Origin: Kitasatospora herbaricolor
GTDB taxonomy: Bacteria > Actinomycetota > Actinomycetes > Streptomycetales > Streptomycetaceae
DNA: 64,000 nucleotides
NCBI RefSeq assembly: GCF_030813695.1
Contig: NZ_JAUSVA010000002.1
Span: 7,277,501 to 7,341,500 of the forward strand
Reading direction: 5' to 3'
Shown: piece by piece, positions 33,575 to 42,210 of the stretch
How the letters are laid out: each line of letters starts with the position of its first letter
How positions within the stretch are numbered: the first letter of the stretch is position 1
Notes under the pieces: generated by a model
The model's input: the letters and a program-made list of their open reading frames with translations, nothing else
What the model was told of the DNA's origin: nothing
The model's database searches: none
Program-made: the position numbers and the translations under genes

Positions 33575-34870
33575 ATGTCCACAGCGACCCTCCGCCCACC
33601 CACCCGGGCGCCCGGCGCCCGCCTCACCTCGGTGGCGCTCGCGCTGGCCGTGCTCCTGTTCGGCCTGCTGCTCGGCCCCACCGCGGGCCAGGCCCACGCG
33701 GTGGACGTCCGGCTCCTCCAGCGCGACCTGGCGGGGCTCAGCTACGCCCCGCTCAGCGGTGTCGACGGCGTCTACGGCCCGCAGACCACCGACTCGGTGC
33801 GGCACTTCCAGCGGGACAACGGCCTGGCCGTGGACGGCGACGCCGGGGCGAACACGATGGCCGCGCTGACCGCGAAGGTCAAGCAGGTGCAGGCCAAGGC
33901 GGGCGCCGCCGCCGACGGGGACTACGGCCCCGGCACGATCGGCGCGGTGCGGACCTACCAGAGCGCCCACCACCTGGACGTGGACGGCATCGCCGGCCCG
34001 CAGACCATGGGCGCGATGAACATCGACCGCATCACCTCCAGCGGCACCGGCACCAGCAGCGACACCCGCCTGCTCCAGCGCAACCTGGCCGGCCTCGGCT
34101 ACCTGGCCGCCGGCGGCGTGGACGGGGTCTACGGCCCGGCCACCAAGAACGCCGTGCTGTCCTTCCAGAGCGACAACGACCTGGCGGTCGACGGCATCGC
34201 CGGCCCGCAGACCAACGCGGCGCTGACCGCGAAGGTGAAGCAGGTGCAGGGCAAGGCGAGCACGCCCGCCGACGGCGACTACGGCCCCGCCACCACCACC
34301 GCGGTGCGGACCTACCAGAGCGCCCACGGCCTGGAGGTCGACGGCATAGCCGGCCCGCGGACCATGGCGTCGATGGGGATCGCCCGCGAGCTCGGCGGCG
34401 GCAGCCCGGGCGGCGAGAGCGGCGGCACCCCCACCGTGCCCCCGCTGGACGGCAGCGTCCGCGACAGGATCGTCCAGGCGGCCCGCTCGCAGCTCGGCGT
34501 GCACGAGTGGGGCAACAACTGCAACCCGTACGGCCCCTGCGAGGCCTGGTGCGCCCTGTTCGCCAGCTGGGCCTGGCGGCAGGCCGGCGTCAACTTCAGC
34601 ACCGCCTTCAGCGGGGACTTCTACTACTACGGCCGCAACCACGGCACCCTGCACAGCGGTCTGAGCGACCCGCAGCCCGGTGACGCCATCGTCTTCGGCA
34701 GCGGTCCGCAGAACACCAGCACCAGCGTGCACGTCGGCATCATCGAGAAGGCCAACGCGGACGGCACCGTCGACACCATCGAGGGCAACTCCGGCGACCA
34801 GGTGATCCGGCACCACTTCTCCCCGGCCGCCCGGGGCGCGTACGCCATCGTCTCCCCCGCCGGGGGCTGA
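33575..34870 (+). CDS. Secreted cell-wall hydrolase: peptidoglycan-binding repeats + CHAP domain
   Basis: 431 residues. Signal peptide to about residue 45, then two duplicated modules, each made of two peptidoglycan-binding (PF01471-like) units. Repeated phrases are GVDGVYGP, DGDYGP, RTYQSAH and VDGIAGP. A Gly/Ser linker follows, and a C-terminal CHAP amidase/endopeptidase domain holds EAWCALFASW with the nucleophile cysteine and VHVGIIE with the catalytic histidine. It should cut peptide or amide bonds of peptidoglycan. The ATG at 33575 has a GA-rich ribosome site. Confidence 0.92.
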   Translation: MSTATLRPPTRAPGARLTSVALALAVLLFGLLLGPTAGQAHAVDVRLLQRDLAGLSYAPLSGVDGVYGPQTTDSVRHFQRDNGLAVDGDAGANTMAALTAKVKQVQAKAGAAADGDYGPGTIGAVRTYQSAHHLDVDGIAGPQTMGAMNIDRITSSGTGTSSDTRLLQRNLAGLGYLAAGGVDGVYGPATKNAVLSFQSDNDLAVDGIAGPQTNAALTAKVKQVQGKASTPADGDYGPATTTAVRTYQSAHGLEVDGIAGPRTMASMGIARELGGGSPGGESGGTPTVPPLDGSVRDRIVQAARSQLGVHEWGNNCNPYGPCEAWCALFASWAWRQAGVNFSTAFSGDFYYYGRNHGTLHSGLSDPQPGDAIVFGSGPQNTSTSVHVGIIEKANADGTVDTIEGNSGDQVIRHHFSPAARGAYAIVSPAGG

Positions 34871-34884
34871 CCGGCGCGGTGCGC

Positions 34885-34925
34885 CACCCCGGCCCCGGAC
34901 GCACCCCGCGTCCGGGGCCGGGGTG
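34885..34925. terminator. Very strong bidirectional terminator
   Basis: Perfect 18-base arms (34885-34902 and 34908-34925) with a 5-base loop, between the convergent CHAP hydrolase and TetR genes. Confidence 0.85.
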
Positions 34926-34997
34926 CCCGCGTCCCCGGTTACCCCGGGCGGCCGGCGCCCGCCGGCGCGTCCCGTACGGCGGCGGCCGCCGAGGCGC

Positions 34998-35627
34998 TCA
35001 CGGCGTGTCGTACGGGGTGAGCACCAGCCGCACCACGTCCTCCAGCCGGCGCCGGGCGTCCCCCAGGGTCGTCCGGCCGGTCACCCAGGCCGTCAGCTCG
35101 CCCTGCCAGGCGTGGCCCACGATGTGCCGGACGAGATCGCTCGCGGCCGTGGGCACCTCCGCCATCACCGCCTGCAGGGCGGCGCTGTCGGCCCGGGCCA
35201 TGCCCTGCAGGGCCTCGCTGGCGAACGGATCGGTGGACGCCGCGACGGCCACCCGCAGCCGGGCCAGCTGCGGTTGGCGCTGGTAGGCGCGCATGCCGTG
35301 CCGGACGAAGCGCACCACCCGGTCCGTCGTCCCCAGCCCGCCCCGTGGCCCGCGCAGCTCCGCCACCAGATCGGCCAGCAGCAGCCGGTGCCACTCCGCG
35401 ATGGCGGCGGCCAGCAGGTGGTCCTTGGAGGAGAAGTAGCGGTACGCCGTGCCGAGGGCGACTCCGGACCGCTCGCAGACCTGCTTCATCTGCAACCGCT
35501 CGACGCCGATCTCGTTCACCAGGGCGAGCGCAGCGGCGATCAGGCTCTCGCGGCGTTCGAGTTGGCGTGGAGACATCGCCTCCACCGGCCGTGGTGACAG
35601 GTCAACCTTGGTCACCCGCACCATCAT
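34998..35627 (-). CDS. KstR-like TetR-family repressor
   Basis: 209 residues. HTH at about 40-65: QMKQVCERSGVALGTAYRYF. From memory the sequence tracks mycobacterial KstR both in the HTH (AVGTLYRYFPSK there) and in the C-terminal LTAWVTGRTTLGDARRRLEDVV. KstR represses sterol/acyl-CoA degradation genes and is released by an acyl-CoA ligand. The gene follows tesB by 46 bp and probably shares its mRNA. The start may instead be the ATG at 35576, where GGAGG sits very close. A KstR-type palindrome lies in the tesB promoter. Confidence 0.88.
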   Translation of the reverse strand: MMVRVTKVDLSPRPVEAMSPRQLERRESLIAAALALVNEIGVERLQMKQVCERSGVALGTAYRYFSSKDHLLAAAIAEWHRLLLADLVAELRGPRGGLGTTDRVVRFVRHGMRAYQRQPQLARLRVAVAASTDPFASEALQGMARADSAALQAVMAEVPTAASDLVRHIVGHAWQGELTAWVTGRTTLGDARRRLEDVVRLVLTPYDTP

Positions 35628-35673
35628 ACGGGCCGGGGCGTTGCCGGAGTATGACGCGTGGAAGCCCCGCGTG

Positions 35674-36582
35674 CTACCGCGGGCCGCGGCGGTCGCGGAC
35701 CAGTGCCTCCTGGACGGCCGAGGCGACCAGCATCCCGTCCCGGCTGTAGAACTCGCCGTGGGCCAGGCCGCGCCCGTCGGAGGCCGAGGGACTGCGCTGG
35801 GCGAACAGCAGCCACTCGTCGGCGCGGAACGGCCGGTGGAACCACATCGCGTGGTCCAGCGAGGCGAGGATCACCTCGGGCGGTTCGGTGCGCTGGAACC
35901 GGTGCGGCTGCAGGTGCAGGGTGGCGGTCGAGGCGAGCGTGAGGTCCGACAGGTAGGTCAGCGCGCAGACCTGCAGCAGCTGGTCGTCCGGCGGCAGCGG
36001 GGTGCCGGCCCTGAGCCAGACGAACTGCTGCGGCACGCCGGGGACGGCGGCCGGCAGCCCGGGCGCGTCCGGCGGGATGAACCGCATCTGCAGGGTGCGG
36101 AACCCGTCGGCCCGGGCGTAGTCCTCCGGGTCGGCCCGCTCCCAGACCAGGAACGGGTCCGGCAGGTCCTCGGGCGCGGGCACCGCCGGCATGGTGCGCT
36201 GGCGGCTCTCGGCCGGCTCGGGGTGCTTGAAGGACGCGGAGAGCGTGAAGATCGCCTGGCCGCTCTGCAGGGCCGTCACCCGGCGGGTGGCGTACGACAT
36301 GCCGTCGCGGACCCGGTCCACCTCGTAGTCGATCGGCCGGGTCGGGTCGCCCGGCCGCAGGAAGTAGCTGTGCAGGGAGTGCACCGCGCGCCCGCGGTCG
36401 ATGGTCCGCCCGGCGGCGGTGAGCGCCTGCGCGGCGACCTGGCCGCCGAAGGCGCGCATCGGCGCGCCCGCGTGGCACCAGCCGCGGAACAGGTTCTTGT
36501 CCAGCTCTTCGATCTGCAGCAGCGCGGCGAAGGGACCGATGCCGCCGGTTGCCTGCGTCTGCTGCTCAGTGGGCTCGCTCAC
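35674..36582 (-). CDS. tesB: Acyl-CoA thioesterase II
   Basis: 302 residues with the double hot-dog fold of TesB. LDKNLFRGWCHAGAP begins the first half, FGGQVAAQAL is the substrate-side motif, and LDHAMWFHRPF and GLAHGEFYSRDG in the second half hold the catalytic Asp and its Thr/Gln-type partners. It frees fatty acids from acyl-CoA in the cytoplasm. Cotranscription with a KstR-like repressor fits a ligand-clearing or lipid-catabolic role. Confidence 0.93.
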   Translation of the reverse strand: MSEPTEQQTQATGGIGPFAALLQIEELDKNLFRGWCHAGAPMRAFGGQVAAQALTAAGRTIDRGRAVHSLHSYFLRPGDPTRPIDYEVDRVRDGMSYATRRVTALQSGQAIFTLSASFKHPEPAESRQRTMPAVPAPEDLPDPFLVWERADPEDYARADGFRTLQMRFIPPDAPGLPAAVPGVPQQFVWLRAGTPLPPDDQLLQVCALTYLSDLTLASTATLHLQPHRFQRTEPPEVILASLDHAMWFHRPFRADEWLLFAQRSPSASDGRGLAHGEFYSRDGMLVASAVQEALVRDRRGPR

Positions 36583-36651
36583 CCGCTCATAGTGGCAGAA
36601 GCGGGCCTTCCGGCGATGTGACCTGGATTACCTGGACACCGCCGAAGCGAG

Positions 36652-36665
36652 TAGAACGCGTTCTC
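36652..36665. promoter_or_regulatory. KstR-type operator candidate upstream of tesB
   Basis: TAGAACGCGTTCTC contains the perfect 12-bp palindrome AGAACGCGTTCT (36653-36664). It fits the KstR consensus TNNAACNNGTTNNA except for the last base. It lies 70 bp before tesB and 41 bp before the divergent SWIM-protein gene, so it could affect both. Confidence 0.6.
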
Positions 36666-36692
36666 GTCGGACGCCTTGTCAGAGCCTGCCCC

Positions 36693-36698
36693 TAACGT
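36693..36698 (+). promoter_or_regulatory. Possible -10 of a leaderless SWIM-protein transcript
   Basis: TAACGT ends 7 bases before the ATG at 36706, with no ribosome site in between, as in leaderless actinobacterial genes. Confidence 0.4.
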
Positions 36699-36705
36699 TC
36701 CGGCC

Positions 36706-38124
36706 ATGACGCAAGCCGTACAGGCGTACGCCTACCTCCGCCCCTCCGCCGTCCACGAGGACCAGGCCGGGCGCCGCCTCGCCCTGGAGACCTCGGGCGG
36801 CACCACACCGCTCGGGGCGGCCGCCAACCCGCGCTTCTTCGCCGGGTTCCTGACCGCCCCCGCACCGGCCGCCGCCGCCCTGCTGGCCGTCGCCGACGTC
36901 GCCGCCGCCCGCTATCACCGGCCCCGGCTGCACGCCTCGCTCGACCCGGTGGTCACCGCCAACGGCGACCGGCTGCGCTTCGAGTCCTTCTCCGGCTGCT
37001 GCGGCGTCTACGCCCGCCTGGACGTGCTGGCCGACGGCCTGGACGGCGACGAGATCGGCCACGGCACCACCAACGTCGACGTGAACAACCCGCTGCGCGA
37101 CTCGCTCGGCCGGATCGGCGCCGCCGATCCGCTGCACCTGGCCGTCGGCCCCGACGCCCTGGAGGTCACCACCCTCGACGGGCCGCTGGTCGAGAAGAAG
37201 GTCCCGCTGCCGGACCGCTGGCTGCGGGGCTTCGCCGAGACCCAGGTGATCGCGGCCGGCCTCGACCTGCGCGCCGAACTCCCCGCCGCCGAGGCGGTGG
37301 CCTTCCTCCGGACGCTGCCCCGCACCGCCGCCGGCGGCGCGCAGTCCCGGGCCGTCCGCTGGGTGGTGCCAGCCGGGCGGACCTTGCGCCCCACCAGCCG
37401 ACCGGTGCCCGGCGCCGTCTGCCTGCCCGGCCCCGAGCGGCTGGTCGCGCTGCAGCGGGTGCTGCGCCACGCGCGTGCCCTGCGGGTCTACGGCCCGTCC
37501 GGCGTCCGGGAGGCCGCGGCGGCCGCCTGGGAGGTGGTGCTGCCCGGCATGCGCCTCACCCTGACGCTCTCCCCGGACGCCTCCCGCGGTTTCTCCGGCG
37601 AGGGCGGCGTGCTCGGCGCGCTCGCCGCCGGCACCGAGCAGGACGCCGACCGGATCGCCGAACTGCTCGCCTGGGAGCCCCGGATCGAGCCGGCCGACCT
37701 CGCCGAGCAGTCCGGCCTGCCGGTCGACCGGGTGCGGGCCGCGCTCGCCCGGCTCGGCACCGCCGGGCAGATCGGCTACGACAGCGCCGAGGCCGCCTAC
37801 TTCCACCGGCAGCTGCCCTACGACTCGGGCCGCGCCGAGGCGCACAACCCCCGGCTGCGCGCGGCGCGGGCGCTCGCCGCCGCCGGCGCCGTCCGGGTCG
37901 AGCCCGGCGGGACGCTGGCCACCGTGACGGTCGACGACCACCTCCAGCGGGTCAGGACGGACGAGAAGGGACAGGCGAGTTGCACATGCCTCTGGTGGGC
38001 CAGGTACCGGGGTGGGCGCGGGCCCTGCAAGCACGTGTTGGCCGTCGGGCTGGCGCGCGAGGCGGCGAGCGGGCCGGCCGGACACGGGCCGGCGACCACG
38101 GCGGCGACCGGGGCGACCCGGTGA
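36706..38124 (+). CDS. SWIM zinc-finger protein
   Basis: 472 residues. The C-terminal SWIM finger is CTCLWWARYRGGRGPCKH (CxCx(n)CxH) about 40 residues before the end. The N-terminal 380 residues are of unknown fold, with a possible winged-helix element (LAEQSGLPVDRVRAALARLG). SWIM domains bind DNA or protein. The ATG at 36706 is preferred over an in-frame TTG upstream because of the leaderless-type -10. The stop overlaps the GTG of the following DUF6493 gene; this pairing suggests one functional unit. Confidence 0.88.
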   Translation: MTQAVQAYAYLRPSAVHEDQAGRRLALETSGGTTPLGAAANPRFFAGFLTAPAPAAAALLAVADVAAARYHRPRLHASLDPVVTANGDRLRFESFSGCCGVYARLDVLADGLDGDEIGHGTTNVDVNNPLRDSLGRIGAADPLHLAVGPDALEVTTLDGPLVEKKVPLPDRWLRGFAETQVIAAGLDLRAELPAAEAVAFLRTLPRTAAGGAQSRAVRWVVPAGRTLRPTSRPVPGAVCLPGPERLVALQRVLRHARALRVYGPSGVREAAAAAWEVVLPGMRLTLTLSPDASRGFSGEGGVLGALAAGTEQDADRIAELLAWEPRIEPADLAEQSGLPVDRVRAALARLGTAGQIGYDSAEAAYFHRQLPYDSGRAEAHNPRLRAARALAAAGAVRVEPGGTLATVTVDDHLQRVRTDEKGQASCTCLWWARYRGGRGPCKHVLAVGLAREAASGPAGHGPATTAATGATR

Positions 38125-40883
38125 ACCGGGGCGAGGAGCTGCGGCTCAAGGTGGCCCTGCGGGACACCCGGACCAGCGGCGAGAAGGTCGTGGACGCCTG
38201 CCGGAGGGGGAAGCCCTCCCTGCTCCCCGGGCTGCTGGACGGCATGACACCGGCCGAGCGCCGGGCCTGCCTGCCCGAGCTCAAGGAACTGCGCAAGCAG
38301 GTGCGCGAGGACTGGTCCAGCAGCAGCCGCCCGGTCCGGGAGGCCCTCCAGGTGGCCGGCGCCGGCTGTCACACCGCGCCGGCGGCGGCCGCGTCCTGGA
38401 TCGGCGCCGGCGACCTCGCCGGCTGGGCCGGCCTGGACACCCCCGCCCTGGTCACCGTGATCGAGCGGCAGCCGGCCGAGTGGCAGGCCGGCGTGGTCGC
38501 CAGGCTGGCCGCCCGCCGCTCCACGGCCTGGGGGTGGAACGACTACCCGGCGATCGAGCGGATGGTCCGCAGCTCCGGCTGCCCGGTGCCGACCTCGGAC
38601 GCCTTCGTCGAGGGCTGGCTGCGGGACCGCACGCGGGGCGCCGACGGCAGGCGGCGCCGGGGTTCGCTGCTCGGCGTCCTGCGCGAGGACGACCTGCTGC
38701 CGGCCCTGCTGCCCAGGCTGTTCGAACTCGCCGAAGTGGCCGGCAGTCTCGCCCCGGCCCCGAACCGCACGCCGCCGGACACCTGGCCCGGGGCGCTGGC
38801 GGAGCTGGCCCGTTCCGGCGTGCTGGACCGCGCCGAACTGCTCGCGCTCTGCCTGGCCCGGCTGGTGCGCGGCGGCCGGCCGAACGACCAACGGGCCTTC
38901 CTCGCCGTGCTGGAGGCGCTCGCGCCGACGGCGGACGAGAACCTCCGGCACGCCCGCGACCAGGTGGCGATGCTCGACGGGCTGTCGACGGTCGCGGCCC
39001 GGGCCCAGCAGGTGCTGGCCGGCCTGGACGACGCCGGCCTGCTGGCACCCGACCTGCTCACCGAGGCCTCCGAGGTGGTGCTGTTCCGCACCGAGAAGAA
39101 GCTCGTCCGGGCCCAGTTGACCTGGCTGGACAGGACCGCCCGCCGCGACCCGGACCGGGCCGGGCCGGTGGTGCTGGCGACCGCCGGGGCCTTCGGGCAC
39201 CCGGACACCGCGCTCCAGGAGCGCGCCCTCAACGTGGTGGCCCGGCACCTTCCGGCGGCCGGCCCGGCCGTGCTGCCCGACCTGCGCCTGGCCGCCGAGG
39301 GCCTCAACCCCGTCCACCACCGGCGGGCCGCCGAACTGCTCGGCATGGCCGCCCCGGCGCCGGTCGGCATCCCGGCCGACCTGCTGCCGCCCGCCCCGCG
39401 GCCGCAGCCGCTGGCCGCGCCGCTCGCCACCCCCGCCGAGGTCGCCGAGGAGCTTTCCGCGGTGCTGGCCGGCGGCGCCGACGTGGCCGCCTTCGAACGC
39501 GTCCTGGACGGCCTGGTCCGGCACACCCACCGGGACCGCGAGGCCCTGGTCGAGGCCCTGCAACCGGTGCTGCGGGTCCATCAGTGGCACGGCGGGCAGC
39601 GGTGGACGGACTGCGGGCCGTCGGACGTCCTGTACGTGGCCTCGGCCGTCGCCGGGCTGCTCCCGCCCCAGCGCCTCTGGGACGGACTGCACGGGAAGGG
39701 CCGCTCCCCGCTGCGCGCCCACGGGAACACCACCGTGTTCGGGCGCTGGTTCGCGGCCCGGCTGGAGGAGGCCGCCTGGCAGGTCACGGCCACCCGGCCG
39801 CCGCTGCTGCTGGCCGTTCCGTCGGTGGCGAGCGGCGCGCTGGACGCGGCCGAGCTGGTGGCCAGGGTGGCCGCCTACGAGGCCGCGGGCGCCCGGCCCG
39901 GCGAGGTGGACCTGTCCTGCGCACTCCTGCGGGTGGTGCCGACCGGCGACGCCGGGGTGCTGGCCGCGGCCGGCCGGCTGACCTCCCCGGCGGGCCTGCG
40001 GGTGGCCGGCTGGCTGCGGGCGGGCGGACTGCCGGCGCAGCCGTCCGAGCGGGTCCGGTTCGCGCCGGGCCGGGGCGGAAGGCCCGATCACCGCTACCAG
40101 GAGCGCTGGTGGGAGGGCCTGGTCCGGTACGAGGTCGCCCAACCGGGGCCGCGGGTGCCCGAGGGGCCGGGCGGCGAGGGCCTGGTCCAGGAGTGCCTGG
40201 ACCTGCTCGCCGCGACCGGGCCCGGCGTGGAGCGGGCCAGGAGCCAGACCGAGTGGACCTGGAGCCCGACCCCGCACTGGCTCGCCGCACTGCCGAACCA
40301 CCGCGAGGAGTTGGCGGCCCGCCTGCTGGACGGCTTCGCGGGGGCCGCCGACCGGGACGAGCGGGGCGCCCCGCAGCTGCTCCCGTACCTCGCCGAGGCG
40401 GACGGCCCGGCCGGGCCGGCGGTGCACCTGGCGCTGGCCTACGGGCTGGCGGCGCGTCACGAGGAGGACCGGGCGGCGGCCGTGGACGCACTGCTCGTCC
40501 TGGCGGCCCGGGGTGACCTGGACGGGGGCCTGCTCGGTGCGGAGCTGGCGGAGCTCGCGGGTGTCGGCGCGCTGAAGCTGAGCCGGCTGGCGCCGGCGCT
40601 GGCTTCGGCGGCCGGGACGGGCGCGTACGGGACGCTCTGGTCGGTGCTGGCCGGCGCGTTGCCGGGCCTGCTGGCCGGGCTCGCGCCGGTCGGGGCGCCC
40701 CGGGGGAGCGGGGAACTGCTCGCGGTGGCGGCGGACTGTGCGCGGCGCTCCGGTGCGAGCGGCGCTGTCGCGGAGGTGACGGCGCTGGCCGCCCGGGGCG
40801 GGTCGAGCCGGCTGGTGCGCGAGGCGAGGGCCCTGCGGGAGGCGCTGGGGGAGGCACGGGGTGAGGCGCCGGGGGAGAGGTGA
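38121..40883 (+). CDS. Large DUF6493-type protein, unknown function
   Basis: 920 residues, mostly alpha-helical and rich in Leu/Ala, with HEAT-like stretches (for example LQERALNVVARHLPAAGPAV). The late segment LLAVPSVASGALDAAELVAR is what makes me assign DUF6493. No catalytic motif or membrane segment is visible. It starts with GTG within the SWIM stop codon (GTGA), so both proteins are made together. In other streptomycetes SWIM proteins are followed by such large proteins and sometimes MoxR/VWA genes; those are absent here. Confidence 0.75.
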   Translation: MNRGEELRLKVALRDTRTSGEKVVDACRRGKPSLLPGLLDGMTPAERRACLPELKELRKQVREDWSSSSRPVREALQVAGAGCHTAPAAAASWIGAGDLAGWAGLDTPALVTVIERQPAEWQAGVVARLAARRSTAWGWNDYPAIERMVRSSGCPVPTSDAFVEGWLRDRTRGADGRRRRGSLLGVLREDDLLPALLPRLFELAEVAGSLAPAPNRTPPDTWPGALAELARSGVLDRAELLALCLARLVRGGRPNDQRAFLAVLEALAPTADENLRHARDQVAMLDGLSTVAARAQQVLAGLDDAGLLAPDLLTEASEVVLFRTEKKLVRAQLTWLDRTARRDPDRAGPVVLATAGAFGHPDTALQERALNVVARHLPAAGPAVLPDLRLAAEGLNPVHHRRAAELLGMAAPAPVGIPADLLPPAPRPQPLAAPLATPAEVAEELSAVLAGGADVAAFERVLDGLVRHTHRDREALVEALQPVLRVHQWHGGQRWTDCGPSDVLYVASAVAGLLPPQRLWDGLHGKGRSPLRAHGNTTVFGRWFAARLEEAAWQVTATRPPLLLAVPSVASGALDAAELVARVAAYEAAGARPGEVDLSCALLRVVPTGDAGVLAAAGRLTSPAGLRVAGWLRAGGLPAQPSERVRFAPGRGGRPDHRYQERWWEGLVRYEVAQPGPRVPEGPGGEGLVQECLDLLAATGPGVERARSQTEWTWSPTPHWLAALPNHREELAARLLDGFAGAADRDERGAPQLLPYLAEADGPAGPAVHLALAYGLAARHEEDRAAAVDALLVLAARGDLDGGLLGAELAELAGVGALKLSRLAPALASAAGTGAYGTLWSVLAGALPGLLAGLAPVGAPRGSGELLAVAADCARRSGASGAVAEVTALAARGGSSRLVREARALREALGEARGEAPGER

Positions 40884-40947
40884 CGGGAGCCGTCCGGAGT
40901 GACGAGGCCGCAGGCCCGCCGGTGGGAGCAGGTGTCGGCCGCACGGG

Positions 40948-40983
40948 TTCAGGAACGATCGTTCTTGACTGATCGTTCCTGAA
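40948..40983. promoter_or_regulatory. TetR operator overlapping its own promoter
   Basis: TTCAGGAACGATC (40948-40960) and its complement GATCGTTCCTGAA (40971-40983) form perfect 13-base arms. The left part also contains the palindrome GAACGATCGTTC. The -35 of the TetR promoter lies between the arms, which would give tight autorepression. Confidence 0.8.
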
Positions 40984-40993
40984 CCTCTACGGT
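40965..40993 (+). promoter_or_regulatory. Sigma-70-type promoter of the TetR gene
   Basis: TTGACT (40965-40970), 17-bp spacer, TACGGT (40988-40993). The -10 ends 7 bases before the ATG at 41001, and there is no ribosome site, so the mRNA should be leaderless. Confidence 0.75.
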
Positions 40994-41000
40994 CTGAGGC

Positions 41001-41579
41001 ATGGGAAGACCACGCGCTTTCGACGAGGACGAGGCCGTCCAGGCCGCAGCCGGACTGTTCGCCGCCCAGGGGTACGAGGGCACCTCGGTGGACGACCTGG
41101 TCACCGGGCTCGGCGTGCACCGGGGCAGCCTCTACAAGGTGTTCGGCAGCAAGCGCGGCCTCTACCTGGCCGCCCTGCGCAGGCACCTGGACCAGGAGGT
41201 CCTCCCGGTGGCCGCCGCCCTCGCCGCCGCTCCCGACCCGGCCGTCCTGCTGACCCGGGCCGTCGCCGCCTACGACGGCGGGCCCGCCGGCGGGTTCCTG
41301 CTGCTGGCCGCCGCCGAGCGGGCCCCGGTCGACCCCGAGGTGGCCGCGCTGGTGGAGGAGGGGCTGGCCGCCCTGGACGTGGCGGTCGCCACCGTCCTCG
41401 GGGCGGAGGAGCCGCCGCCCGGGGAGCCGGCCGACGGCCTGGCCGGGATCCTCGGCGCGACCGTCCTCGGACTGCGCCTGCGGGCCCGGGCCGCCGGCAC
41501 CCCGCCGCCCGCCGAAGCCGTCGTGGCCTTCGCCGGCCGGCTCGCGGCCACCCTGCCGCAGCCGCCTCGACGGGCCTAG
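41001..41579 (+). CDS. TetR/AcrR-family transcriptional regulator
   Basis: 192 residues. Typical N-terminus MGRPRAFDEDEAVQAAAGLF and HTH with SVDDLVTGLGVHRGSLYKVFG (about 30-50). The Ala/Gly-rich C-terminal ligand domain gives no clue to the effector. It almost certainly binds the palindromes in its own promoter. The conserved unknown gene 102 bp downstream is in the same direction and may be a second target or a cotranscribed partner. Confidence 0.92.
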   Translation: MGRPRAFDEDEAVQAAAGLFAAQGYEGTSVDDLVTGLGVHRGSLYKVFGSKRGLYLAALRRHLDQEVLPVAAALAAAPDPAVLLTRAVAAYDGGPAGGFLLLAAAERAPVDPEVAALVEEGLAALDVAVATVLGAEEPPPGEPADGLAGILGATVLGLRLRARAAGTPPPAEAVVAFAGRLAATLPQPPRRA

Positions 41580-41617
41580 GCCCGGCGCCACCGCACGTCG
41601 TCAGCACGGCGCACCGC

Positions 41618-41652
41618 ACCACCCACCCCGTACCACCCACCGCGTACCACCC
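41618..41652 (+). repeat. 14-bp tandem repeat, 2.5 copies
   Basis: ACCACCCACCCCGT at 41618, a one-base variant at 41632, then a partial copy to 41652, in the gap between the TetR gene and the next gene. Confidence 0.8.
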
Positions 41653-41681
41653 GTAGCTAAGCAACAGCAGAGGAGCGTTCC

Positions 41682-42038
41682 ATGGCCCGTGTCAGCGTCA
41701 CCGACGGCACCCTGGTGGTCGAGGTCGAGGGGATCGACAAGCTCTGGGCCCTCAAGAGCCGGCTGGAGATCCCGCTGGCCAACGTCCGCGGGGCGACGAT
41801 CGACCCCGGGATGGCCCACGAGTCCAGGGGCATCAAGCTGCTGGGCACCCACATGCCCGGGCTGATCACCGCCGGCACCTTCCGCTCCCACGGCGACCGG
41901 GTCTTCTGGGACGTCAAGAACCCGGCGGGTGCGATCGTCGTCGAACTCGCCGACGAGAACTACACCCGCCTGATCCTGGAGGTCGCCGACCCGCGGGCGA
42001 CCGTCCGGCTGATCGAGCAGGCCAAGCGCCCGGCCTGA
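41682..42038 (+). CDS. Conserved small protein, PH-like fold suspected, unknown function
   Basis: 118 residues, no signal or membrane segment. It is beta-rich with one C-terminal helix: VTDGTLVVEVEGIDKLWALK opens it, and RSHGDRVFWDVKNPAGAIVV and the final ATVRLIEQAK follow. This order is like small bacterial PH-domain proteins, but the assignment is a fold guess. GAGGAG precedes the ATG. It follows a TetR gene. Confidence 0.75.
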   Translation: MARVSVTDGTLVVEVEGIDKLWALKSRLEIPLANVRGATIDPGMAHESRGIKLLGTHMPGLITAGTFRSHGDRVFWDVKNPAGAIVVELADENYTRLILEVADPRATVRLIEQAKRPA

Positions 42039-42210
42039 GCCGGCGTCCGGCCCGAGCGGTCCCCGTCCGGAGGCCCCGCTCGGCGCGAGGACCACCCCCG
42101 TTTTGACGGCCCGCCGGGCGCCCGGGTCGCCCCCGGGGGCGCGGTCGGGGCGGGGGACGCGGGCCTCTAGAGTGGGCCGTCCCCGCCGCCGAACCCCGCC
42201 CGGAGCACCT

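Noticed and set aside
37818-41591. A 1257-codon open frame on the minus strand over the DUF6493 and TetR genes
   Set aside because: Low-complexity Gly/Arg/Pro translation, no ribosome site, and it would run through the TetR promoter-operator.
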